Position numbers and translations under genes: made by a program. A DNA stretch of 64,000 nucleotides, taken from Lichenicoccus sp964247695. Its GTDB lineage: Bacteria; Pseudomonadota; Alphaproteobacteria; Acetobacterales; Acetobacteraceae. The first letter of the stretch is position 1, and each line of letters begins with the position of its first letter. Positions 16,223-26,491 of the stretch are shown here, in pieces. The stretch is from the NCBI GenBank assembly GCA_964247695.1, contig CAXTVI010000019.1, positions 22,867 to 86,866 of the forward strand. The letters run 5' to 3'. The notes beneath the pieces are model-generated. The model had not been told where the DNA came from. It searched no databases and saw nothing but the letters and a program-made list of their open reading frames with translations.

Positions 16223-19200
16223 CTATGCGGGACGTACGCCCGGAACGCCTTGCGGCCTGGCCCGCGCAAACTGGCTGAGCTGGGGCTTCACATAGACCGG
16301 TGCGGCAGCTTCGTCAGCCTCGCTCTCGCCCGGCATCGTCGCGCAGATGCGCGCGATGGTGCGCAGCCGGAGCAGGTCCTTGGCCGCCACCGGCAGTCCC
16401 TCGCGATTGGCACGCGCCGTGATCTGGAAAATATGGATGGAGTCCGCTCCCAGGTCGAACAGGTCGTCATCCACCCCGACCTCGGCACGGTTGAGCACGG
16501 TTGCCCAGATCCCCGCCAGAAGCGTCTCGTTCGCTGTCCGCGGCGCCCTGCCGCCGCGTGCGACCGGCCGCATGGGCGTGGCCGTCGGCTGCTCGACCAG
16601 CGCCACAAGCGCCTTGCGATCGAGCTTGCCGTTCGCGGTCGTGGGGATCCCGGCCAGCCGCACCCACCCGGTCGGGATCATGTAGTCGGGCAGGTAGGGC
16701 GTCAGCAGGGCCCGCAACTGCGCCGGCGAATGCTCGTGGCCGTCACGCTCGACATAGCAGCCAACCAGCTGCGCCATGCCGGGCTGCTCCTCACGCAGCA
16801 CCACGGCCGAGGCCTGCAGCAGCGCATGCCGCGCCAGCACCGCCTCGATCTCGCCAATCTCGATACGGAAGCCGCGCAGCTTGACCTGCAGGTCGATCCG
16901 TCCGAGCAGCTCCACCTCCCCGTCCGGACGATGCCGGGCGAGGTCGCCGGTGCGATACAGACGCGCATCTTTGCCGACCTGATCGAACCGGTCCGGGACG
17001 AACTTCTCCTGCGTGAGATCCGGACGGTTGTGATAGCCGTCGGCGACGCCGTCGCCGCCGATCAGCAGCTCCCCCGGTACGCCGATCGGCTGCGGCTGGC
17101 CGTGACGGTCGACGACATAGAAGCTGGTATTGTCGATCGGTCCGCCGATGGTGATCGGGCCGTCCCCGGCCGCCACCGCATGGGCGGCCGACCAGATCGT
17201 GGTCTCGGTCGGGCCGTACATGTTCCACAGCTCGCCGCCGCCGGCGAGCATCTGGTCGGCGAGTGTGCGCGGCAACGGCTCGCCGCCCGCCAGCATGCGC
17301 AGGCCCGGCGTCGGCCGGAAACCGGCTTCGAGCAGCATGCGCCACGTTGTCGGCGTCGCCTGCACCAGGGTGGCGCCGCAACGCCGTATGCGTGCGAGCA
17401 GCGCGTTGCCGTCCATTGCCTCGGCGGTTTCGACGATGACCGTGCGGGCGCCGACGCACAGCGGCAGGAACAGCTCCAGCACCGCGATGTCGAACGAGAC
17501 GGTGGTGATCGCCGGCACCACGTCGTGCGCCGCGAGGCCAGGCCGCCGTGCCATGGCGGTCAGCAGGTTGACCACCGAGCGATGCGCGACCCGCACGCCC
17601 TTCGGCAGGCCGGTGGAACCCGAGGTGTAGGCGATATAGGCCAACTGGCCCGCGTCGAACCGACCGGCCGGCGGCGTCTCCGGCTCCCGGGCGATCGCCG
17701 CCTCGTCGATGGCGGGATTGCAGACCAGGGAAAAGCTGTGCTGGCCGTCGACCGCGAACGGTCCGGAAACCAGCAACCCGGCCGCCTCGCTGTCGCGCAG
17801 GATGTGCTGCAGGCGTGCCCGCGGATGGCGCGGATCCACTGGAACGTACGTGTAGCCGGCCTTCAGGACCCCGAGCAGGCCGACCAGCATCTCGATCGAC
17901 CGGTCGAGCATGATGACGACACGCGCGCCATCCTGACCGATATGCCGGCGCAGATAATGCGCGAGCTGATTGGCCCGCCTGTCGAGGGCGCCGTAGCTGA
18001 TCGTGCCGTCGCCGAAACTGGCGGCGATCGCCTCCGGGGTGCGCGCGGCCTGTGCCGCCACCAGCGTGTGCACCCCCTCGTCGCGCGGGAAGTCCCGCGC
18101 GGTGTCGTTCAGCGCCAGCATGGTCTGGCGGCGCTCCCACTCCGGCAGCATCGGCACCGTGCAGAGCGGCTCGGTAGCGCGCCCGCTCATCTGCTCCAGC
18201 AGAGTCTCGAACAGCCCGAGCCAGCGCGCGACCGTCCCGCCGTCGAACAGGTCGCTGTTGTAGTCGCACTCGATCGCAAGGCCCGCGGGCGACTCGACGA
18301 TGTTGCAGAACAGGTCGAAATTCACGAACTGCTTGGCGTTGGCCTCGACCGACACCTCGAGGCCGGAGAATTCGAGACCATCCGCGAGGCGCTCCAGGTT
18401 GAACTGCACCTCGGCCAGCGGCAGCCGGTTCGGATCGCGCGGCAGCGCCAGCCGGCGCACGATCCGGCCCAACGTGGTGTCCTGGTGGTCATACCCATCG
18501 AGCACGACGCGCTTTGTCGCCGCCAGATGCCCGGCGACGGTGGTGGTGTCGGTCCAACTGCCACGCAGCGGCAGGAAGTTCACGCAGTGGCCGACGAGGA
18601 TCTCGTCCTCGAGCGCCGATTGCCCGGCGGTCGGCACGCCGACCACGACCTCGTCGGTATCGGCGAGCCTCCCGACCAGCGCCTGGAACGTCGCCAGCAG
18701 GGTGACGAACAGGGTGCAGCCATTCGCAGCTCCCAGGCGCTTGGCGGCGAGGTAAAGTTCCGGGCCGATCCGCCGACGCTCGGTGGCGCCGCGGAAGCTC
18801 TTGATCGCCGGACGCGCGCGGTCCGACGGCAGCTCGAGCGGCTGAACCGGCGTGGCGAAGCTCTGCTGCCAGAACGCGTCGGTCTCGGCGACGGCGGATG
18901 CGGCCCGCCGCGACTGGTCCACCGCGTAGCGGCTGAACGGCAGCGGCGCCGGCAGGCCGTGCGGACGGCCCTCGCGCCGTGCCGCGTAGCAGGTGGCCAG
19001 CTCGCCCACGATCACGTTGATCGACCAGCCATCGCAGACGATGTGATGGGCGGTCAGCACCAGCACCGCGCGATCCGGGGCCTGCCGCAGCAGAGTGGCC
19101 CGCAGCAGCGGCCCGCGCACCAGGTCGAATGGCGTGCGGGCATCGTGCGCGATCAGTTCGTCGAGCGCGGGGCTCGCGGGATCGGCGAGCGTCAACGGGA

Positions 19201-22200
19201 TCGACAGGCCGGGCTCGATCCACATACCGGTGCCTGCCGCATCGAAGCGCGCCCGCAGCGCATCGTGCCGACCGATGACATCCGCCAGCGCACCCTCGAG
19301 CGCCTGCAGGTCGAGCACGCCGCGAAGGGTGAGGCTGACAGACTCGTTGAATGCGCAGGACGCCTGGTCGCTCATCTGCGCCGACAGCCAGATCTCGGTC
19401 TGCGGCTCGGTCAGCGGCACCTCGAACGGCTCATCCGGCGTCACCGGCAGTCCGCCGTCCGAGCCGTCCGATGGCAATATGCCAGCCTGCTGGGCCCGCA
19501 GCACCGCACCCTTGAAGGCGTCGGCGATGCGCGACAGGTCGGCGTCCGAGTGCGCCGTCGTCAGGAAGCACGGAAAGCCTTCCTGGATGTGGATGCCGGC
19601 CTCGCGCATGTCGTAGTACAGCAGACCGGCCAGCCCGCTCTCGGCCGCGAAGCTGAAATAGAACCAGCTCGCGAAGGTCTCGACCCGCGTGCTGAGGCCG
19701 CGCGTCTGCAGGAAGCCGTTGATGTCCTCGACCATGCGCCGGACACGCTGTTCCAGCGCCTGCTGCAGGCCGGGACCCGCCGCCTTGATGTGCTGCAGCA
19801 CCGCATGGGCGGATGCCAGAACGAGCGGATGGCGCACGAAGGTGCCGGCGAAGAACGTCACCGCCACTTCCGGCACGCTCTCGTCGCCGTACTGCCAGGT
19901 GCCGCCGTCGAGCGCATCCATGAAGGCGGCCTTGCCGGCCAGCACGCCGATCGGCAGGCCGCCGCCGACAACCTTGCCGTAGGTGGCGAGGTCCGCGCGA
20001 ATGCCGAACACCGCCTGCATGCCGCCCGGATGCACCCTGAAGCCGGTCACCACCTCGTCGAAGACGTAGCAGGTGCCGGATGCGGCGGTGATCTCGCGCA
20101 GCTCGCGCAGGAACTCGACCGGGCGCAGCGCCGGATGCCGGCTCTGGACCGGCTCGACGATCACGGCGGCCAGCTCGTGCGCGTTCTCGCGCACCCATTG
20201 CAGCGATTCCGGCGTGGCATAGTCCAGCACGACCATGTTTCCTACCGAGCCGTTCGGGATGCCGGCCGCGACCGGTGTTGCGATCGGCGTGGTCTTGGAA
20301 CGACCGCCCTTGATCAGCACCTCGTCGAACTGGCCATGATAGGAGCCCGCGAACATTACCACCCGGCTGCGGCCGGTGACGGTGCGTGCGATACGCATCG
20401 CCGCCATCACCGCTTCGGAGCCGGTGTTGCAGAACGTCGCGCGCTCGTTGCCGGTGAGCTCGCAGAACAGCTCGGTGACGTTGCCGGCGAGGTCGGCCTG
20501 CGGCCCGATCGCGAAACCGGCCTGCAACTGCGCCGAGACCGCGTCGACCACGAAGTCCGGGCTGTGCCCGAACGCGGTCTGCCCGAAGCCGTTGACCAGG
20601 TCGACATACTCGTTGCCGTCGATATCCCAGATGCGCGAGCCCTTCGCGCGATCGCTGACGATCGGGTAGACCATCTCCTTCCAGATATCGCGGAAACCGG
20701 CCGCTACCCGCGGATCGGCCAGGGTCGCGCGATGCGCCGCGGTGTACTCCTTGGAGCCGCGCGTGCGGCGCACGTAGCGATCGGTCAACGACGCGATATA
20801 TCGCTGCTGCGCCATGTCGAGATGGGCGCCGGACACCGTGCGTGCGGGTCCGAAATTCTCGAAGCGCGCCGTCGCCGCTGCATCCGGCGCCACGGATGCC
20901 TTGGCCGGTGCAGGCGCGGGCGGCACGTTCGCAACGGGGGCGGCTATCGCGATTAGGGCCGGCGCCGGCGCTGCAATGGCGGCTCCACCGCGCAGCAGGT
21001 CGAGCTGCCGCCCCATGAGCTGCGACATGGCGGCGAGCTGGTCGCGAAGGATGGCCTCCAGACCGGCCGGCGCGGTCGCCTGCACCGCCGTGGCCTGCAC
21101 CGGAAGGGAGGGCAACGAGGCGAGGATCGGCGCCTCGGCGACCGGAGCCTGCAGGCTCGCCGGCGAAGCCGGAACGGCTTCCGGCTCCGGAGCCACGTGG
21201 CCCGCGATGAACTGCGACAGCGCCGGGATCGTCGAAAGATCGCCCAGCAACTGCCGGAACTTGATCTTCAGGCCAAAGCGGTTGTCGAGCCGCTGCGTCA
21301 CCTGGCTCAGGAACAGCGAGTCGAAGCCGAGTTCGAGGAAGCTCCTCTCCGCTTCGGCCGGCGCGATTGCCTCACCGGAAAGATCCTCGATGATGCCGGT
21401 GACCGCGACGGTGATGCCCGCGAGATGGCCGCCGCCCTGGCTCGGCGGCGCGGAGGAAGAGGTCGACGCTGTCTGCTGCATGGCGGTCTCGGCGGTACGA
21501 GGAGGCGTTGAAACGAGGGGGAACGAGGTATCCGGGGCCTTGCCGGCCGGCTCGTCGATCCAGTAGCGGCTGCGCTGGAAGGGATAGGTCGGCAGCGCGA
21601 CCCGGCCGGGCAGCGTGGTGTCGCGTACGGCAGCCCAGTCGGGGCTGCGGCCGGCGACCCAGAGCACACCCAGCGAAGCCAGCATGGTCTCGAGGTCCGG
21701 ACGCTCGCGCGCCGCGTCCGGCAGCGACGCCAGCACCTGCTCGCGCCGTCCCTTCGCCGCGCCCTGCAGCGCCAGGGTCTGCAAGGTGTTGCCGGGCCCG
21801 ACCTCGATGAGGATCGGCAGCCTGTTGTCCTCGCCCGCGGCCGGCCCTGCCATCAGCGTCGCAAGCGCTTCGGCAAAGCGCACCGGCTCCCGGCAATGCC
21901 TTGCCCAGTACTCGGCGGACACCGCCTCGGCATCGTCGATCCAGGTTCCGGTGACACAGGAAACATAGGGGATCGTCGGCGCCGCCAGCGCCATCCGTGA
22001 GACGCGTTGTGCCAGCGGAGCCACGACCGGCTCGACCATGGCCGAATGAAACGCGTGCGAGGTATGCAGGCGGCGGCAGCCATCGCCGCGCTCCTGGAGC
22101 ACCGTTTCCAGGGCGGTGACGGCTTCATAGGAGCCGGCCACCACGCACAGGCGCGGGCCGTTCACCGCCGCGATATCGAGGCCGGCGCCGAGCAGCGGCA

Positions 22201-24250
22201 GGAGGTCGGCCTCGGGCAGCCGCACCGCCAGCATGGCGCCGCCCGGCAGCGCTTGCATCAGCCGTCCGCGCTCGGCAACCAGGCCGAGCCCTTCCTCCAG
22301 CGTGAAGACGCCGGCGATGCAGGCCGCGACCAGCTCGCCCACGCTGTGGCCGATCATCATGTCAGGCACGATGCCCCAGGCCATCCAAAGCCGGGCCAGC
22401 GCGTACTGCACCGAGAAGATCGCCGGCTGTGCCGCGGTCGTCTCCATCAGCCGGCGGTCGCTGTCCGCGTCGCGATCCTGCGGGTAGAGCAGCGCAGGCA
22501 GGTCGATGCCGAAGCCGGCCTGCAGCACCTCCGCGCACCGGTCGATGTGACGCCGGAACTCCGCCTGCTCGCGGTAGAGATCCATCGCCATCTGCGGGTA
22601 TTGCGCGCCCTGGCCCGGAAACATGAAGGCGACCGGCGGCTTCGACGCAGCAGGTTGCGTCACCTTGCGCTCGGTGACCGCTTCAAGGAGGCCAATGGCG
22701 TCATCGGTCCCGCTGCAGGCGAATGCGGCACGATGCTCGAAGGCGCGACGCCCGACCTGCAGCGTGTGGGCGACCGCAGCGAGCGGGCGATCCGGATGGG
22801 CGCGCAGATCGACCGCCAGCCGGTGGCACGCCTGCAACAGGGCGGCTCCGCTGCGTCCCGACACCACCAGCAGCGCGTGCGACGGCTCGACGCTCGCGGA
22901 CGCCACGCTCGGCGCTTCCTGCAGCACGACATGCGCATTGGTGCCCCCGACCCCGAAAGCGCTGACCGCGGCGCGGCGCGGTCCGGCCTCCTGCCGCCAG
23001 GGCCGCGTCTCGGCATCGACAAAGAACGGGCTGCTGGCGAAATCGATCGCCGGATTGGGCGCCCGGTAGTGCAGCATGCCGGGCAGCACCCGGTGATGCA
23101 GCGACAGCGCCGCCTTGATCAGGCCGGTGACGCCGGCCGCGGCATCGAGATGTCCGACATTCGGCTTGGCCGAGCCGACCGCGCAGAACTGCCGGTCGAC
23201 GGTATGCAGGCGGAAGGCCTGGCTCAGGGCCGCGATCTCGATCGGGTCGCCGAGTGGGGTCGCGGTGCCGTGGCATTCGACATACGAGATCGACCGCGCA
23301 TCCACGCCGGCCGCCTCCTGCGCCGCGCTGATCACGGCGGCCTGTCCATCCACGCTCGGCGCGGTGAAGCCGACCTTGGACGCGCCGTCATTATTGACCG
23401 CGGAGCCCTTGATCAGCGCGTAGATGTGGTCGCCGTCGGCCAGCGCGTCGGCGAGGCGCTTGAGCAGCACGATGCCGGCGCCGCTGCCGAACACGGTGCC
23501 CCTGGCGTCGGCATCGAAGGTCCGGCAGACACCGTCCGGCGAGACCATGCCGCCGTCCTGGTAGTGGTAGCCACGGTGCTGCGGCAGCGTGATCGAGACG
23601 CCTCCGGCGAGCGCCATGTCGCAGGCGTAGCAGAGCAGGCTCTGGCAGGCCTGGACGATGGCGACGAGCGAGGTCGAGCAGGCGGTCTGCAGGCTCAGGC
23701 AGGGGCCGCGCAGGTCCAGCTTGTAGGCGATGCGGGTGGCAACGAAATCCAGGCCCGACCCGAGCAGGATCGGGTAGTCGCTGACCTGGTAGGTGCTCGT
23801 ATAGCGGCGCAGGCCTTCGCGGTCGGCCGCGACATTGTTCAGGAAGTAGCTGTTCGGGCTGCTGCCGGCGAAAACGCCGATCGTGCCGTCATAGGCGGCC
23901 GCGTCGTAGCCGGCGTCCTCGATGGCCTCCCAGGCACATTCGAGCAGCACGCGCTGCTGCGGATCGACCAGCCTGGCCTCCGCCGCATGCATGCCGAAAA
24001 ACGCCGCATCGAACTGGTCGACGCCGTCGATGATGGCCCGAGCCCGCACGAAGTTGGGCGCCGCGCGCTCTTCCGGCGTAAAGGCGTCGTCGAGCTCGCT
24101 CTCGCCGAAATGCTCGATGGCGTCGACGCCGTTGCAGAGATTGTTCCAGAACTGCCGCACCGAGGGCGCGCCCGGGAAGCGGCCGGACATGCCGACGATG
24201 GCGATGGCATCGGCGTCCTCGTCGGGACGGTCGAGATGGTCGTCGCGCAT
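16223..24250 (-). CDS. Hybrid PKS-NRPS megasynthase: KS-AT-ACP-aminotransferase-C-A-PCP
   Basis: 2675 residues from the ATG at 24250, 10 nt after the preceding A-PCP gene. Domains in order: ketosynthase (about 18-450, Cys191 in TACSTSL, His in ECHGTATPLGDP and NVGHLDAAAG); acyltransferase (about 545-850, Ser636 in GHSVGE, with HAFH predicting malonyl-CoA); ACP (Ser978 in GFDSLFL); class III PLP aminotransferase (about 1170-1600, Lys1426 in TYGKVVGGG); condensation (HHIVCDG near 1736); adenylation (TSGSTGLPKG near 2209, NGKLDRK near 2540); PCP (GADSIHI near 2602). No ketoreductase is present, so the beta-keto group should be transaminated. This arrangement is known from McyE (microcystin) and ItuA/MycA (iturin, mycosubtilin). 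Pocket residues D-I-L-Q-L-G-M-I-W plus Lys suggest glycine. Confidence 0.95.
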   Translation of the reverse strand: MRDDHLDRPDEDADAIAIVGMSGRFPGAPSVRQFWNNLCNGVDAIEHFGESELDDAFTPEERAAPNFVRARAIIDGVDQFDAAFFGMHAAEARLVDPQQRVLLECAWEAIEDAGYDAAAYDGTIGVFAGSSPNSYFLNNVAADREGLRRYTSTYQVSDYPILLGSGLDFVATRIAYKLDLRGPCLSLQTACSTSLVAIVQACQSLLCYACDMALAGGVSITLPQHRGYHYQDGGMVSPDGVCRTFDADARGTVFGSGAGIVLLKRLADALADGDHIYALIKGSAVNNDGASKVGFTAPSVDGQAAVISAAQEAAGVDARSISYVECHGTATPLGDPIEIAALSQAFRLHTVDRQFCAVGSAKPNVGHLDAAAGVTGLIKAALSLHHRVLPGMLHYRAPNPAIDFASSPFFVDAETRPWRQEAGPRRAAVSAFGVGGTNAHVVLQEAPSVASASVEPSHALLVVSGRSGAALLQACHRLAVDLRAHPDRPLAAVAHTLQVGRRAFEHRAAFACSGTDDAIGLLEAVTERKVTQPAASKPPVAFMFPGQGAQYPQMAMDLYREQAEFRRHIDRCAEVLQAGFGIDLPALLYPQDRDADSDRRLMETTAAQPAIFSVQYALARLWMAWGIVPDMMIGHSVGELVAACIAGVFTLEEGLGLVAERGRLMQALPGGAMLAVRLPEADLLPLLGAGLDIAAVNGPRLCVVAGSYEAVTALETVLQERGDGCRRLHTSHAFHSAMVEPVVAPLAQRVSRMALAAPTIPYVSCVTGTWIDDAEAVSAEYWARHCREPVRFAEALATLMAGPAAGEDNRLPILIEVGPGNTLQTLALQGAAKGRREQVLASLPDAARERPDLETMLASLGVLWVAGRSPDWAAVRDTTLPGRVALPTYPFQRSRYWIDEPAGKAPDTSFPLVSTPPRTAETAMQQTASTSSSAPPSQGGGHLAGITVAVTGIIEDLSGEAIAPAEAERSFLELGFDSLFLSQVTQRLDNRFGLKIKFRQLLGDLSTIPALSQFIAGHVAPEPEAVPASPASLQAPVAEAPILASLPSLPVQATAVQATAPAGLEAILRDQLAAMSQLMGRQLDLLRGGAAIAAPAPALIAIAAPVANVPPAPAPAKASVAPDAAATARFENFGPARTVSGAHLDMAQQRYIASLTDRYVRRTRGSKEYTAAHRATLADPRVAAGFRDIWKEMVYPIVSDRAKGSRIWDIDGNEYVDLVNGFGQTAFGHSPDFVVDAVSAQLQAGFAIGPQADLAGNVTELFCELTGNERATFCNTGSEAVMAAMRIARTVTGRSRVVMFAGSYHGQFDEVLIKGGRSKTTPIATPVAAGIPNGSVGNMVVLDYATPESLQWVRENAHELAAVIVEPVQSRHPALRPVEFLRELREITAASGTCYVFDEVVTGFRVHPGGMQAVFGIRADLATYGKVVGGGLPIGVLAGKAAFMDALDGGTWQYGDESVPEVAVTFFAGTFVRHPLVLASAHAVLQHIKAAGPGLQQALEQRVRRMVEDINGFLQTRGLSTRVETFASWFYFSFAAESGLAGLLYYDMREAGIHIQEGFPCFLTTAHSDADLSRIADAFKGAVLRAQQAGILPSDGSDGGLPVTPDEPFEVPLTEPQTEIWLSAQMSDQASCAFNESVSLTLRGVLDLQALEGALADVIGRHDALRARFDAAGTGMWIEPGLSIPLTLADPASPALDELIAHDARTPFDLVRGPLLRATLLRQAPDRAVLVLTAHHIVCDGWSINVIVGELATCYAARREGRPHGLPAPLPFSRYAVDQSRRAASAVAETDAFWQQSFATPVQPLELPSDRARPAIKSFRGATERRRIGPELYLAAKRLGAANGCTLFVTLLATFQALVGRLADTDEVVVGVPTAGQSALEDEILVGHCVNFLPLRGSWTDTTTVAGHLAATKRVVLDGYDHQDTTLGRIVRRLALPRDPNRLPLAEVQFNLERLADGLEFSGLEVSVEANAKQFVNFDLFCNIVESPAGLAIECDYNSDLFDGGTVARWLGLFETLLEQMSGRATEPLCTVPMLPEWERRQTMLALNDTARDFPRDEGVHTLVAAQAARTPEAIAASFGDGTISYGALDRRANQLAHYLRRHIGQDGARVVIMLDRSIEMLVGLLGVLKAGYTYVPVDPRHPRARLQHILRDSEAAGLLVSGPFAVDGQHSFSLVCNPAIDEAAIAREPETPPAGRFDAGQLAYIAYTSGSTGLPKGVRVAHRSVVNLLTAMARRPGLAAHDVVPAITTVSFDIAVLELFLPLCVGARTVIVETAEAMDGNALLARIRRCGATLVQATPTTWRMLLEAGFRPTPGLRMLAGGEPLPRTLADQMLAGGGELWNMYGPTETTIWSAAHAVAAGDGPITIGGPIDNTSFYVVDRHGQPQPIGVPGELLIGGDGVADGYHNRPDLTQEKFVPDRFDQVGKDARLYRTGDLARHRPDGEVELLGRIDLQVKLRGFRIEIGEIEAVLARHALLQASAVVLREEQPGMAQLVGCYVERDGHEHSPAQLRALLTPYLPDYMIPTGWVRLAGIPTTANGKLDRKALVALVEQPTATPMRPVARGGRAPRTANETLLAGIWATVLNRAEVGVDDDLFDLGADSIHIFQITARANREGLPVAAKDLLRLRTIARICATMPGESEADEAAAPVYVKPQLSQFARARPQGVPGVRPA

Positions 24251-24260
24251 GGTGATACTC

Positions 24261-26273
24261 TCAGGCCCGCTCGCGACGAAGCCGGGCGAACGCGTCCCGC
24301 TGCCGCGCCCCGCGATCGCGCGCCGCCAGCGTCGAGACGGCGGGTCCGGCATTCTGCGAAAGATGCGCGGCCAGCGACGCGATGGTCGGACGGGCGAACA
24401 GGTCGGTCATGTCGAGATCCGGGAACCGCGTCTTCATCTCGGCATGGATCGCCATGAGCTGCAGGGACGTGCCGCCAAGGTCGAAGAAATTCCTGTCCAG
24501 GGGCGGACTGGGCAGATCCAGGATCCGCCCCCAGATCCCGGCGATCGCTCCCTCGACTCCGACCGGTGCGGCCTGCGTCCCAGGCTCGACGGCTTGCGCT
24601 GCCGCCGTGAAAGCCGCATCGAGCGCCGCACGGTCGATCTTGCCGTTCCGCGTCAGCGGGAATTCGGCATGCGCCATGAAGGCGGCCGGGACCATGTAGG
24701 GCGGCAGCACCTCGCGCAGCGCCGCGCGCAAGGCATCGTCGGCTTGAGTGCCGCGGACCGGCGCATCGTGGCCAACGCCGCCGGCCGCCGGTTGCAGGAG
24801 ATGCGCCACGATCCGCTTGCCGCCCGGTTCCGCCAGCACGCTCACGACCACGTCGCGCATGTCGGCTGTTGACACCTCCCGCAGCGCCGCCTCGATCGCG
24901 GCCAGTTCCACGCGCTTGCCGTCGAGCTTGACCTGCCCGTCCTGGCGACCGTGGAACTCCAGGTTGCCGTCCGGTCGCTGTCGCACGAGGTCACCGGTCC
25001 GGTAGAGGCGGGCTTCCGCGGAGGCCGCGAACGGATCGGCCACGAACTTCTGCAGCGTCAGGTCCGGCAGCCCGAGGTAGCCGAGGGCGACCCCGTCGCC
25101 GCCGGCATACAGTTCGCCGATCTCTCCCGGCGCCACCGGCCGCAGCTCCGTATCGAGGACATGGATCGTGGTGCCGGCGATCGGGGTGCCGATCGGGATC
25201 GGCCCGGTCTCGTCCCCAGGCCGGATCCTGTAGCAGCAGGTGAAGGTCGTGTTCTCGGTGGGGCCGTAGCCGTTGACCAGCCTGCAGCCTGGCAATGCGC
25301 GCAGCGCCCGGCCGACATGCGGCGGCGACAGCACATCGCCCCCGGCCAGCAACTGGCGCAACGGCCGCAGCGCCTCCAGCCGGGTGTCGATCATCAGGTG
25401 GAACAGGCCGGCGGTGAGCCAGAGCGTTGTTATACCGTAACGTGACAGCAGGCCGCCGATGTCATCCACCGACGGGTGCGCGACCGGAGGAAGCACGAGG
25501 CGGCCGCCATTCAGCAGCGCGCCCCAGATCTCGAACGTCGAGGCATCGAACGCGAGCGGAGCGAGCTGCAGCAGCACCTCGTCCGGCCCGAGCGCGACAT
25601 AGTCCGCGCCGACAACCAGTCGCACGATGCCGCGATGGGGAACCGCGACCGGCTTCGGACGGCCGGTCGAACCCGAGGTGAACATGATGTAGGCCAGGTC
25701 CGGCTGCGTTGCCTCGTCGACCGCATCATGCGCGTCGGCGTCGGCGTTCCACTCCGCCGTGTCTGCGTCATCGGGGTAGGCAATCGTCTGCACGCTCCAG
25801 AACCGGGCCGGCGCGTGATGCGGGTCGCCCTGGGGTGCGGGGCTCGCATCCGCCAGCATCGCGACGATCCCGCTATCGACGACCATCGCCGAGAGCACGG
25901 CCTGCGGATTTGCGAGATCGAACGGAACGTATGCCGCGCCGGCGCGCAGGATGCCCAGCATCGCCGCGACCTGTGCGATGCGATCGGTGAGCACGAAACC
26001 GACGCAGGCACCCGCGCGCACGCCGTGCCGGCGCAGGTGCCGGGCGACGACGAGCGACATCCGGTCCAATACGGCATACGTCACGCAACGCTCACCGAGC
26101 TGAAGCGCCACCGATTCAGGACGGAGCCGGGCCTGCCTCTCGAAGTGCTTGCCTATCTTGGAAATGGTTGGCTCCGCTTCTGGTCGCACGAACAGCGGAC
26201 GCACCGGAACCTCGGATCGTCCAGCCCCGCTCGGCTTGCTTGAGATAGCGCCTCCGTCTGTGGCGCTGGTCAT
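24261..26273 (-). CDS. NRPS loading protein: adenylation-PCP didomain, predicted valine
   Basis: 670 residues from the ATG at 26273; the frame is open to 26378 but the extra N-terminus is arginine-rich and lacks a ribosome site. All A-domain cores are intact: TSGSTGRPKP near residue 200, YGPTEN, YRTGDLV and NGKIDR near 543. Binding-pocket positions read by alignment to GrsA give D-A-F-W-L-G-G-T-F plus Lys, the classic valine code. The PCP Ser lies in GGTSLQL near 602. There is no C domain, which fits an initiation module feeding the KS of the next protein. It is the first gene of the four-gene synthetase operon. Confidence 0.92.
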   Translation of the reverse strand: MTSATDGGAISSKPSGAGRSEVPVRPLFVRPEAEPTISKIGKHFERQARLRPESVALQLGERCVTYAVLDRMSLVVARHLRRHGVRAGACVGFVLTDRIAQVAAMLGILRAGAAYVPFDLANPQAVLSAMVVDSGIVAMLADASPAPQGDPHHAPARFWSVQTIAYPDDADTAEWNADADAHDAVDEATQPDLAYIMFTSGSTGRPKPVAVPHRGIVRLVVGADYVALGPDEVLLQLAPLAFDASTFEIWGALLNGGRLVLPPVAHPSVDDIGGLLSRYGITTLWLTAGLFHLMIDTRLEALRPLRQLLAGGDVLSPPHVGRALRALPGCRLVNGYGPTENTTFTCCYRIRPGDETGPIPIGTPIAGTTIHVLDTELRPVAPGEIGELYAGGDGVALGYLGLPDLTLQKFVADPFAASAEARLYRTGDLVRQRPDGNLEFHGRQDGQVKLDGKRVELAAIEAALREVSTADMRDVVVSVLAEPGGKRIVAHLLQPAAGGVGHDAPVRGTQADDALRAALREVLPPYMVPAAFMAHAEFPLTRNGKIDRAALDAAFTAAAQAVEPGTQAAPVGVEGAIAGIWGRILDLPSPPLDRNFFDLGGTSLQLMAIHAEMKTRFPDLDMTDLFARPTIASLAAHLSQNAGPAVSTLAARDRGARQRDAFARLRRERA

Positions 26274-26491
26274 TCCGGACCTGGATCGGAACGGTCGCTC
26301 ACGGCTCAAAGATGCCCTGGTCCCTCTCGTCTCTTCGCTCCTGGCCCATCGCCGCGCAAGCCGCACGCGCGGTGGCACCTCTGCACCACGTCCCTACGCG
26401 GGTTTATATTGCGGAACTTAGCGGCCAATCGCTAACAAAAATATTCTGCGCCGCGTCTTTCTCGCCGGCTGCGCCTTTTTCGTCAGCTGCA
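26274..26491 (-). promoter_or_regulatory. Probable promoter region of the NRPS/PKS operon
   Basis: 218 nt between the flippase gene and the A-PCP gene, both on the minus strand. It holds the most AT-rich patch in this part of the locus (about 26400-26450, with ATATAAA- and AATATTTTT-like runs), unlike the surrounding GC-rich DNA. No convincing paired -35/-10 boxes with standard spacing could be assigned, and no clear hairpin-plus-T terminator for the flippase gene was found. Confidence 0.35.

Noticed and set aside
14633..20956. A 2107-codon plus-strand open frame antisense to the NRPS genes
   Set aside because: It runs opposite intact, motif-rich synthetase domains, has no recognisable motif and an Arg/Gln/His-rich composition typical of GC-rich shadow frames.
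22007..24457. An 816-codon plus-strand frame opposite the KS-AT region
   Set aside because: Antisense to the KS and AT active-site motifs, with shadow-type composition.
26401..26460. A Rho-independent terminator after the flippase gene
   Set aside because: The repeated GGCGCAG elements are direct, not inverted, so no stable hairpin precedes the T-rich stretch.
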